NCBI GenBank assembly: GCA_022376515.1 | Contig: WTXI01000056.1 | Coordinates: forward strand, 1-64,000 | Direction: 5' to 3' | From: Lactifluus volemus | Taxonomy: Eukaryota > Basidiomycota > Agaricomycetes > Russulales > Russulaceae | DNA length: 64,000 bases | Shown: positions 37,106 to 47,666 of the stretch, one piece after another | Layout of the letters: each line of letters opens with the position of its first letter | How positions within the stretch are numbered: position 1 is the first letter of the stretch | Translations under genes and position numbers: made by a program | The notes under the pieces: generated by a model | What the model saw: the letters and a program-made list of their open reading frames with translations, nothing else | The model's database searches: none | What the model was told of the DNA's origin: nothing

Positions 37106-39530
37106 CTATGCTGGACGATCAGTGCCGTCAGAGGAGGGTGCTGTGTCGATGGAAACTTGAAGGCGCGAAGCATCCGTCGCTTGGTTAGGAACCAACTCAT
37201 GAGATTGCTGTGTGATATCCAGGGGCGGTGGGAGAGGAATAGACGTAGCGAGTGTGGAGGGGAGAGGAAGAGGAGTGTCGCTGGCAACTGGGCCAGAGGA
37301 TAATGACAATGGAATGTCAGGGACAACTCCGAGACCCGCGTTTGTTTGAGAATAGGGAATATTGCTACTAGTAGACGGCAGGGAAAAGGATGGGTGAGGG
37401 ATGGGTATAGACACTGCCGGGGCGAGTTGAGGGTACGATTCTGAGTTGGAAGTGGGCGAGATGATAGGAGCTGTGCCAATGGGACCTCGCGATATTAGGT
37501 CAAATGAAGTGTGACTAGTTTCAACATTGATGGGAGGGTCTGCAGGGGGTGAAGAGATCGTTTGAGGCTGGGTAGTCGAGCTGTCAGAATGATGACCTGG
37601 GATATTGCACAGTGGGTACGAAAATGGGTTCGACAGAACGTCGCTATTATCATCTGTAGACCCATCGAAGGCGGTTGGGGCAGCATCGGTGCCTTGATGT
37701 AAAGCGATGTAAATATGCCGAATGGGGATGAGAAAATGATCGAGAATTGGCTCAGATCCACGACTTTGCGCTTCTTGAGTGATCTCGTTCCACAAATCAC
37801 AGAAGTCATGCTGCAGTCCAAGAAGAGTTTTTTCAATGTCGAATTTGGAAATGAGTCTCAGGGTAATTGGTAGCGCTGGGTGGAAATCTATATTCTCGAG
37901 ATAGAAATGGAAGAATGGCCGAGTGATGTGGATCAAGTTGGCAAGTAAAACGCTGTGACCATTTTCCAGGTAATGTCGAAAGATTTCCTTTGATACACCT
38001 AGATGATTCTCGGCGAGTGCCTTCCAATGCTCATCGTGTTCCGAAACGCTTGCAATGACACCAGCAATTATGCCTTGAGAACATAAACCAGGAACTTGTC
38101 CAAATCTAGTACTCCTCAGCGATTGCCAAATATCAACCGATCCCAACAGAGATACTCCGTGACAAACAACACAGTAGAGGGTGTCCATGGTTGTCTGTGA
38201 GAGTTGTGCTGCATCGGTAGCCTTCGCACAGATGATGACTCGCCTTTTTATGTCTTCCTTCAAGAACAAACCAGATGACAAGGTACGATGAAGGAATCCG
38301 TAAAATGTCTCTCTCAATTGCTCGTCAAACTTGGTGAAATCGAGTTCTAGGTCATGTGCTTTGACCACTTGGGAGCTACAGAAGCCAGGGATGGCTTCGA
38401 AAAACTGTTCAAGTTCCTTATCTTCTTCCAGAGCGTGAAATGTCCATGATAGGATATGTTCGTTGATTTCCGCTGACAATTCCGAGCCAGATTCTTGGAC
38501 AGTCTTCGATAGGCCTAGATATCCTTCAAGCTGCGGCCACCCGCGACCACGAAGAAAGGAAATAATTTGGCGGGTTGCAGAAAAGGTGAAATTAAAGAAG
38601 AGCCACGCCGACGATGAAAGTGGGGAATAATACGGGCTATCGTGCCAGAAGATTGGCATAAACGTGATGCATCCGTATACACCTCCTGCAAGCCCGACCC
38701 ACCAAACAACTGCACTGAACACAGTATGATTGATGTTAAATAGATAAATTGCTAATCCGGTGAAGAAGAGGAACAACGACAGGTGTAGCAGAGCGGGCAG
38801 TGTTTCAACCGACCAAGGGAGGTGAAACTTTTCAACTCCATGAACAAAGAATGCACGGATTGATGCTCGCTTGTGTGGCATGGATCGTGACGGTTGTGTG
38901 ATTTTGAGGTATCGACGTGCCCATTGCTGTAACATCGTCGCCAGTAGGGCAGATGTCAGACTGATGACCAAACTGAGGAACCAGAGTGAGTTGACCAAGA
39001 CTGCCGATGGCGGAGGAGAGAAGTCGGGTGGTTGAACTTGAGTGGCAAGGATCGATACACGAGATATGTTTGGGTCCGCGAGGAGTTGATAGATGTTCGC
39101 GAGATAGAACACAGTGGTATCCTGTGGATTCGGTTTCAGGTCTTGAACAGAAACAGTGAGCAATGCTGCGAGTGCTGCAGAGAATAAACCGGTCTACGAT
39201 ATTCACGTTGGTCACTGGGCTCTAGCGTAGAGTCGATATAAGGACTCACAAAGATAACGATGCCGTCTGCATCCTTTTGCCAGCGATAGGACATCTTTTC
39301 GTCCTCTCCCTCTGTCATCTTGATGTACTGTTGAAAGAGGGGCCCCGAACTATCTGAAAAGTTGGTCTGTCCTTGGGAGGATTGATTCGGCGCTGGCTGA
39401 GGAACGGAGTGAGAGCCACCTGTTATACAAGGTAATTTGATCAATGATGATGATAAATTGGAGTGGCAGATAACCTACTCATTTCGATCCCCTCTCCGTT
39501 GATGGGTTCTGGAGTAGCTGCTTCGGACAT
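37106..39530 (-). CDS. DUF6535 membrane protein G7
   Basis: Exons complement(37106..39193, 39250..39419, 39479..39530) encode about 769 residues, a good reference for the family. Residues 1-74 are soluble (MSEAATPEPINGEG; GPLFQQYIKMTEGE; RWQKDADGIVIF). Predicted hydrophobic segments are at about 75-92, 137-160, 206-226 and 232-254. A conserved region follows with FFEAIPGFCSSQVV near 340, GLCSQGIIAGVIA, LLANLIHITRPF, LLGLQHDFCDLWNEIT and YIALHQGTDAAPTAFDGST near 575. Residues from about 590 to the end form a Pro/Ser/Thr-rich, probably disordered tail. The N-terminal membrane part matches DUF6535. The reaction or ligand is unknown. Confidence 0.82.
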
Positions 39531-40678
39531 CGAGGTACTGGAATGAGGAATGAAGTGTGAGTCGGTCACTGTCAGGGTTGGCGCAACGCCACGGAATCCG
39601 CACGGAATCCGAACGGAAGCCTTTCTCCCTTATCACCTCACAACTCATCAATTGGATGAACACTGCAGCCCTTCCATGATTCCCATGTGTTCGATAAATT
39701 TCCCAACAGTCCAAACTGGTCCATACTACCTTCCCGGCCTCGCTAGGAAACGGTCATCCAATGGTTTTCTTTGGTCATGTGACAACTTTGAACAATCTCA
39801 CGATCGGCATCTCCCGGGACCTGGCGTGTTTGCGCACCATCGTGATGCTGCGATCATGATACGTTTTCACAACAAAATTATCATGTTTTCAATGCCCCTT
39901 TAAGCACACAGTCGTATTTTTTTTCGCTTGCAGGGCATCCACTACCACCAACAGGTTCAATTACATCTCCATTACGTGTTTCTTAATTGGTTTTGCGGTC
40001 AAAATCTCGACTTGTGTGCCTTGCATGGACACGATGGATTGTATTTATGGACTCTTTGAACTTGCCTGCCCTCCAGCTTTCTCTAGTTTCCGCAGGAATC
40101 ACGACGGAACTGACTCGGACTGATCATATTCAAGCACGTTCGACAGTGCCACCCTGGCCGACCCGTCATCCAGCCTGATCAGCCTATCACGACCTAGTGA
40201 ATGTTTTAACTGCATGTTATGCCTTCGCGAGCACGTCGCCATCTAGAATTTTAAACTTGTTTGGAACTCTCTAGGATGCCTGTTCTAGTGGCTGACTAAC
40301 TCAATATTCATATATCCACGGCTGTACCCAGCGGTGACATCGTACTCGAGTGTGGCACCACATCTAATCGTTCCTCCACCCCGGTGAAATGGAAATTTTT
40401 TTTTAGAAGCTACTCGTTTCAATCGGTTCCTCTCTACCTGTTCCCAGAACATGAGCCACTGGCACTTGTCTTCTTCTCGAAATGTAATAGTTGATAACCC
40501 TTGACATGATTAAAAATAGTCCGCCAGTCTCCCGTCTTCCAAGTTGTTGTTCAAGTTGTGGCACCTGCAATGATCGTATTGAACCTTCGCCACAGTCAAT
40601 CCCTTTTATTATGCACCACATACCGCCGTCCGCACGGGCGCCATCAATTGATTACCAATCGACGGCACCCAGTTGCAT
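39531..40678. repeat. G7 upstream module, spacer and split downstream module
   Basis: No gene. The CATCTCCCGGGACCTGGC block is at 39808-39825. The spacer continues to about 40570. The G8 downstream module then begins and is cut at about 40678 by the Plavaka element; its remainder continues at 46895-46927 and 47262-47666. Confidence 0.65.
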
Positions 40679-40995
40679 CAGGAAAACCCTCAACTGCTAA
40701 TCACTGCTAGCGAAGCAATAATCGTGGTAAGCGCGTCTAGCGTCGGCTAAGCCACGATAACACGCAATAAAATGTGATAAACATGATAAAATATGCTAAA
40801 TGCGATAAAACGTGACAACGTCCACTAGATGGTTTTTACCACTAGAATAGTGCTAACGAGCACTATTCTTTTGTCGAATTAGATCCAATTTAGCACTTTC
40901 TAAATGTGTTTAGCAATAAATTGTTCATTCCTCGGCTAAGATTGTGCTAACAAGTGTCCTACGTTCAGTAAATTGAACTTAATTCTCTAATGACT

Positions 40996-43900
40996 CTAAT
41001 TTAGAGCTTTGTACATGTCTCTGTCAATGAATGAATTTACATAGAATGTCTGACATTGTTCGAGAATAGTGGACACATGCCAATGACGTGGCACAGTAGG
41101 GCCAAAGTGAGGAAAGAGATGGACGCTCCGGACGATCGCTGTGATCGGAACGACAGTGGCACATCGACGGCCTCTTCTGTAGCTTCTTGAGATTCGATAC
41201 ATCAAGTGGTGGTGCTCAGGCTCAGGTGGGAATGGGGAGAACCATTCTAAATAGGCCAAATGAGTAGGTGGAGTTGAGTGCGTGAAGAGGTCGGAAGCGG
41301 CTTTCGCAGGGATCTGAAACAACAGCCGAAGCTGTGCAACGCGTGGTCCTGCCAATGGCGCAATCGTTAGATGCCAGTGAATCTAAAACTGGGACTAGAA
41401 CTCACCATCCAAACCACTACACACAAGTACTGTGTCAAATCGAGCTGGGATTGCATTCCCCCGCTCATCCCGTTGTTCCGGTCTAGCGTATGCGGCATCA
41501 ATAGTACGAGTCCCTTGTACAGTTTTCTCCATGAAGCGCATTTTGTGAAAAACTGATACAGAACCGAATGGAATGAGGGTATTATCTGCACGGCGCCGGG
41601 CTGCCATAGTAGAGAGTCCTGGAAAGTTGTGGAGGACAACAAAATCGGCCAGCGCGTCCTGAAAGTCAACCGCGCCGTATTTGTCGACAAGGTCATGAAA
41701 GCGAACGCCCCTCACGGATGGGTGACGTGGCATCTCCACTTCTCCACGCGATGTAGTTTCGTTCAGCTCCGGCGCAGATCGGTTGACACTCTGCCGTTGG
41801 ACAAAGGCATTGTGAATTAGAACCTTCTCTCGGCGCTCGACCCACTTAGTCATTTGTGGGAATTCTTGCTTTTTGTTTGTTGCCCGATATGCATCTTTTG
41901 TAAAGTCGATGTGAAGGCGCTCCGATTGTTCCGTGTTGTAATTGTCTGTGGTTCCAAAAAGAGCAATCGATGATGAATAATGTAATAAGCTGTGAATCTT
42001 CGGGAAATTGAAGTTGCTCCGAATATCTAGATCAACAAAAACATCCTTGTTCTCATGAAAGGTTCTGAGTGCTTTATCAAGTAGCTGAAGTGTTTCTGTT
42101 GTGTGTGACGCATATTGGGCGATGTAAAGGAAATCAAGGATTGCCCTGACAGCACGGATAACACGTTGCGGCGAGCGGTTTCCGGGAAGAGGGAGATCCA
42201 CAATCAGCCCAAGGAGGATGCGGCACATGTCCTTGTGCTCCTGTCCCGAAACGCGGGACAAAACTGTCAGTCCTTTCGGGAAAGCTCGAACGTTATGATT
42301 AGGTGGAAGAAACCGGCAGCGTTTGTCAATCTCAATCGGCCCAAACACTTTGCGATCTGTGATCCAGGCGATGACGTGTTTGACTACTCCCTGGTGTAAT
42401 TGGTGTAGTATGTCCGGTGTGATGCTGATAAAGATATTGGAGAATGGCAAATTCTTCCAGAAAGGATGATAGACTGGCCGAAATCCCGCCATCCGAGATT
42501 GCGCGTGAAAGAACTTCGGATCACCGCTGGCGAGGGAAAACACGTCGAGAGCATCAGCGTGATCGCGATTAGGATACCGGAAGAAGGTTCCAAGCTGGTC
42601 TGGAGGGACCAAGCACTTGGGGCAACGCCCGTAAAAGGTGCATGTTACGAGAGCTTGTTCAGGATAGTCCCCAACGAATGTTGCCAAGATTGGGTGACAG
42701 CGGTACTGGAATCCATTACTAGCAGCCATAGTGAGACCCGTCTCGCCGTAGGGTTCAATCGCGGCTATTATTCGATGAATACACGCATGAAATAGGTTAG
42801 CCATTGCACGGCGGCGTGCTGTCTTCCCTTGGATGTGCTCAAGCCGTGTGGAGGGAAGATAACCGATCAGCATCTGAGCATTACGGGAAAGCGTTCGGCG
42901 GACATCTTTCGGTATATTCCCAATTGTTAAGTACACCGGATACGCTGTCTTTCCGCGGAATAACGTGAGCTGTGTCTTGTCGGAGGAAAGGATCAACGGG
43001 ACAACAGTTGCACCCAGGCGTTGCCTCTCTAACGAGGTCTGAAGAACTTGATTAGACTTCATTCAAGAACGCATCACAAAGTAAAACATACCTGGACAAT
43101 CCACCACCAGTCCCCAGTATGCATCTCATCAATAATTCGTGTCCTCTTTTCCGCGTTGACATAATGACGTTCGGGTGCGAAAACTAGGTCGTTGGCAAAC
43201 TCGGGATTGCCCATTAGTTCTTGAATGCACAGAATGATGTCGCGAAAGTGTAGACTAAATTCTTGGCCATAGATGCGTAGAGTTTCATGTTTGAATGGTG
43301 GGCGCCCAGGCAGTCTATCAACAAGCGCGTCAAGTTGAGCGACGTTACGATACGATAGGCCAAGTGCCTCTGTCACCTAGTGTGCTCAATGATTAGTCCT
43401 CCTCCCCTATCAGAATACAACGCAGCCGTGACGAACCCCATCAATTGACAAGAGGTCCTTTATTGCTGTAGCTGTAAGACCTTTTAATTTGGCCCAGCGC
43501 ACGATCTCCCAATCCATTTCTGACTGAAATGGAGTCCCGGCATTGGGGCCAAAACGTGCACCCGCTTCGGAACGATAGATTCGATTGGGTGCCCCTGCCG
43601 AGCCACCGAAATGTTCAACGAACCGTGTGGTCTCTTGCGGATCTGTTGCATCTACAGCACCTCCCTCTGGACTAGTCCAATCTGAATCTGAGTGACACGC
43701 AAGTTAGCTATTTTAACATGGCACCAAATTTGAATGACATACCAAGACTGCTGGGGGCACCCGCTGTATCGTTCGTTCCCAAATCGAGGTCAGCACTGGC
43801 AGTTGGTGTGACACCCGTTGCCGTCGTGTCGCTGTTTCCAAAAGGACCAGAACTTTGGCTGGCACTAGCTGTTGATGCGGCACGCGTTGTATTGCCGTTT

Positions 43901-44067
43901 CCCAAGTTTGGGCTGGAACTTGAAGTTGATGCCGTGCGCATCGCGTAGCTATTCCGTCGGGGGTCACGGAGCGAACGGCAAGGCTCAGATTTTGTCAGGC
44001 TCAAGTGTCGAGTGTAGCCAGCATGCGAGAACTCGCGGTTGCAACCAATGCATGTAATATGCGGCAT
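40996..44067 (-). CDS. Plavaka family transposase
   Basis: Five exons, complement(40996..41348, 41406..43038, 43092..43376, 43437..43687, 43743..44067), give 949 codons including stop, with all introns 53-60 bp. The N-terminus has a C2H2-like finger (CIGCNREFSHAGYTRHL). It is followed by a Ser/Thr-rich linker, then the family blocks SEMDWEIVRWAKLKG, ALGLSYRNVAQLD, GDWWWIVQ, ATVVPLILSSDKTQLT, LTIGNIPKDVRR, ILATFVGDYPEQALVTCTFYG with CPKC, and SITPDILHQLHQGVVKHVIAW. The C-terminus has LAYLEWFSPFP and a VHLFPHFGP..WHVSTILEQCQTFYVNSF block. This order and length fit full-length Plavaka transposases of Agaricomycetes, which are thought to cut and paste DNA. No stop or frameshift was found. Confidence 0.88.
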
Positions 44068-44324
44068 GAAGGAGATTTATAGAAAGTAAACGAGGACAGA
44101 TAGACAGGATATAATGAAAAGGAGTGGCAATGGTTCAACAAGAGAAGTAGGGGAGTAGCCGCGACGTGACGATAGCAAGTGCTAAGGATCAACTAAATGA
44201 GACCAAAAATTTTCGTATAAAAAAGCGGCACGCACCTTACTGAAGAACATCAACTCACCCCGAGTCATTCCTTCCATAGCACTCTCCCCGCTACAAAGTA
44301 TCCATTCCTTTGCACCACTCAAAC
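44068..44324. promoter_or_regulatory. Divergent promoter inside the transposon
   Basis: 257 bp separate the start codons of the transposase (minus) and the DUF6532 gene (plus). A TATA-like TATAAAAAA lies at about 44216-44224, roughly 100 bp before the DUF6532 start codon. On the other side only TCTATAAATC close to the transposase ATG resembles a TATA box, and it is probably too near to act as one. Confidence 0.4.
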
Positions 44325-46468
44325 ATGGCCCCAACAACTCGTCGTTCTGCAAATCGCTCTGTTGTTGCTAAGCCTCGTTCTGTGACTCGCTCGGCCAACC
44401 CTGCTCACAAAAACGCTCAGAGACCTCAGAACGCTGGACAAAATGTACAGCTCACCTCGGATATAAACCAGCAGAGTTCCACACCTGCATCCACTAACAT
44501 GACTGCTGGTAAGAAACCTCCCAGTCAACACAGCACGCGTCCCGATACTGATCTTACCATAGGGTCCAAACGGCGGGCAGAAGAAGGCATCACTACCAGA
44601 CCATCCACACCTGACCATGACACAACCAGTGGACAGGGTATACCAATTATGCGCCGCAAACTGACTAAACGAGCAAGGATTCGAGGTAAGCCAACATTCA
44701 CGGAGGATAGATGAAGTGTGACACTTACAACCCCCAAAAGGACCCAATGGTGTTCAGCCACCGTCGTTAGAGATGAAATACCACAAGATGTGGTCAACTG
44801 CAGTGATTCCAGATGTCGAAGAAGGTGCCGTGGGTCAGAGCCAAGCGCAGATGGGAGACAGGCAAGCCCTCCCCTTGAGGCGTAGTAAGTTGAAAAAAAA
44901 AAGCGTGCACAAACAAGGTGACACTGACGTGTCAAATTCTCACAGCTGAAACCTTTGTCTTCGAGGCCTCCGATTGTGACTCCATCGAGGACTTTGGGGT
45001 CAATAGCGATGACCATGAGGTGGTAAGCCCTATTGACAGGGAATCCTCGAGGTTTGCAGAGGCAATTGCACTCGAGGTGAGTGCTGTGGATCCAACTCAA
45101 ATCACCATGCTCACATGTTTTTAGATTCCTTCATTTCGAGAAGCTGAACATGCACAGGAAGCTGACACTTTTGTGGAGCCTGTAAGTACTCTTTAACGGA
45201 TTTGATAAACACTAACTTGTTTTGTTTGCCAGGACGTTGTTGTCCCTGATGCGGCTTTGACCCCCTTCGATGACGCATCCACCGCTGACGCCATCCCACC
45301 GCCTCTCCCTTCTCCTTCCAGTCACGCTTCCGAGTCTGGCACTTTTTTGACACAAGGGGAGAGCCAACCGGTGTCTGTGTGGCCAGTGCAGTGGCCAAGG
45401 GAAACTGACCTCGTACTGAATGCGGACCAAAAGGCTAAGCGACTTACTCACCAAAATGTGCTTGTTCGTAGTGTCATAACGGAGTCATTCCATATCCTGC
45501 TTGGTGACTTGTTATTCGAAAATGCATATCCTGATGCGCTTGAGGTGATTGGGTTTGTACAGAATGCTCTGTTCACGGCAGCAGAACGCATTCCAGCTGC
45601 CAAGGAGGTTCATCGCCGGCTCGTCCTTGATCTTGAATACTTATCCAAGGTCATTCCGCTGGTGCGTCATCGTTTTATCTTCTGCGATTGGAGTCTAACA
45701 TAATGTACTAGCCCCGCGCGCGCATCAGCTTGCTTCGCAGGGAGGTCAAGGTCCAATGTGACAAGGCCGTGGAGGCCTACTTTACATCTGGCATGACGGT
45801 GGAGGAGGTCGCAATTGCAGCTCAGCAACAGCTCCTTGACTATGCCTACATCTATCCACAAGTAAGCATCCATCATTTATGGCTATATGAACTATACACT
45901 AAGTTCTACCACCAGGGTAATAGAGGGGCCGTAATGCGGACGCGTCCCTACCGCAACCCACTTATTATCAGAGTGATTCGTGACATGTATTTTGTGGGAG
46001 GTCGAGGCTCCTTTTCCACCACCCTCTCTTCCCGGTTTGCCACGTTTGAGGATTCCGATGGTTCGATTCACCTTGAAGTTCCGAAGCCGATGGTCGCCCT
46101 TGTGGCAACAGCGGTAAGTGTTGTATTGATGTAAGTATCCAACACTTCTAATGGGCTATGTTTACTGCAGTATTATGCCGCGTTGGCCGATTGGCGTAGC
46201 GGCAGCTCAAAGCCTTGCGAGTTTACGGCCAACGCCTATCACGATGTCTACCTCGGTCATATCAGCACTTTGCAGCACATAGAGAACACACGCAGTCAAG
46301 GCTTTCATAGGATGATGGCAGATATATACGAGCGTGCCAGGTATGTTGGTCATTTTTGATCTTGGTCATCTCGTACATCTGACATGGTCCAACAGTGGTG
46401 TAGTGAACACTGGCATGGAGCCAGCCCTCAACGTTGCAAATGTTGATCTTGAAGAAATGGATGGGTAA
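44325..46468 (+). CDS. DUF6532-domain protein carried by the transposon
   Basis: Nine exons: 44325..44685, 44771..44884, 44946..45076, 45125..45181, 45233..45661, 45712..45861, 45916..46113, 46171..46340, 46396..46468. All junctions are GT-AG and the frame is continuous. The N-terminus is basic and low complexity (MAPTTRRSANRS, KLTKRARIRG), possibly nuclear, followed by an acidic region. The C-terminal 250 or so residues match DUF6532 in pattern: a helical segment with ARISLLRREVKVQC, then YRNPLIIRVIRDMYF, a VALVATAYYAALADWRSG block and FTANAYHDVYLGHISTLQHIE. DUF6532 proteins are abundant in Agaricomycetes and uncharacterised. Lying inside the inverted repeats and head-to-head with the transposase, it is best viewed as a second element gene or captured cargo. 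The second exon acceptor was chosen because it alone keeps the frame. Confidence 0.75.
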
Positions 46469-46927
46469 AGGCCCCCTGATCAAAGATTGTGAGTGTACCT
46501 CGTACTGTAACAACTGAGCGCTGAGCATCAAGTATCCAGATATACCCAAGTATACCCAAGAAACAGTTTCGGACAGGACGCTTACATATTACGTCAGTCG
46601 GTAGCGTAATAAATCATATGGACTCTCTTTGCCAGTTTTTAGTCGCTCGTTTTTGATAATTTAATAAAAGTTTAGTAATAATTGGAAACCAGATCGAAAA
46701 ATTAGCGTGACTTTAGTGTGAATAAGTATCAATTATTGCTAAGGGTTGAGCTACGAATTAGCAAAATTAACAAAATTAACCCGATTAATGCTAATTAGCG
46801 ATAATCGCTAGAGGGGGATAGTTAAAACTGCTAATGGGCGCTTACCACGTAATTAGACTTAATTATGTCAAATTAGCGAGTGAGGGTTTTCCTGATGTTA
46901 CATCCAACTCGGAGGCGCAGTGATGCC

Positions 46928-47261
46928 TGTTGAGACGGGCTGGTAGCGCGGGAACATTCCCGGGCAGTACGGGCAGTGCCACGGACCGGATCTAACCGGT
47001 CCAAGCGTACAATGTAGATATTGGTACATAATTGATTAAATACTTTCCTTACCATTGTGCACGCTCCCTATTCTCTCAGAAAGGACTATTATATTATCAT
47101 TTTTATTGTACATCTATTGTATGAGGCCCTAGGCCAATACACACTCCTTCTATGTATTTAAAGGAGTTTTCCCAGCTGCTATCACTTCAGTCTCTTACAC
47201 ATCGACTGAACGCTATCTTATCTAGCATTATCTAATCTACCTCAGCCGCTGCTTTTCATCA
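46928..47261. mobile_element. Solo LTR (334 bp)
   Basis: TG...CA ends, flanked by ATGCC (46923-46927) on the left and ATACC (47262-47266) on the right, a 5-bp duplication with one mismatch. The interrupted sequence is the downstream module of G8, as judged from the intact G7 copy at 36690-36715. Internal LTR-like features include a TATTTAAAGG promoter-like motif near 47156 in the plus orientation and a CGGGAACATTCCCG hairpin near 46949. Confidence 0.85.
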
Positions 47262-47666
47262 ATACCAACTCTTGGTCAGAGTAGCCACGACCGTAGTACG
47301 TACACCACAAGAGTACTGAGTATTTCTCGAAACAGAAAACCCCTGAGCGCTGGGCGTTATATATACGACATCTCGTTTATTTGAACTTGAAGGCATAAAA
47401 GAGGCACGAAACGAATAATCAAGACCTGGCGAGCGGCGAATATCGTACGGCAAAACGAAACATGTACAAGAAGGGGAACATTGGAGGATAGCCAACCTGA
47501 GAAATAAGCTATGGCTCGAATGGAATCCGAGTCAAGTGTGCTGTGCCAACGACCCCAGCGTACAGCGCGTAAGAGCAGTCAGAATCAACGTTGACATGGC
47601 TTTCAAACGACAAAGCATCCACCATTATAAATATCCAAGAAGAGCCTCACCAGAGACTGCACGCCT
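47262..47666. repeat. Downstream array module, G8 copy (right part)
   Basis: Continuation of the module that starts before the Plavaka insertion. The element GAGCGCTGGGCGTTATATAT is near 47345. Gene-free. Confidence 0.65.

Larger units (their letters stand above)
40679..46894. mobile_element. Plavaka-type DNA transposon (6.2 kb) with DUF6532 gene
   Basis: Both ends read inward as CAGGAAAACCCTCA (40679 onward and the complement ending at 46894), a short terminal inverted repeat. Flanking array DNA shows an imperfect 8-bp duplication, GTTGCATC on the left and GTTACATC on the right, although the exact boundary of repeat and duplication is uncertain. Both subterminal regions are AT-rich and dense in GCTAA/TTAGC motifs. 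The left one has a perfect hairpin at 40844-40869 (AGAATAGTGCT, loop AACG). The element holds a minus-strand transposase and a plus-strand DUF6532 gene that diverge from a 257-bp intergenic region. Nothing in the transposase gene model is broken, so the element may be autonomous. Confidence 0.85.

Noticed and set aside
44319..45100. Minus-strand frames opposite the DUF6532 gene
   Set aside because: The plus-strand gene has nine consistent GT-AG junctions and a family match; the antisense frames have neither.
46949..46964. CGGGAACATTCCCG hairpin considered as a terminator
   Set aside because: It lies inside a solo LTR and eukaryotic transcription does not use such hairpins for termination.
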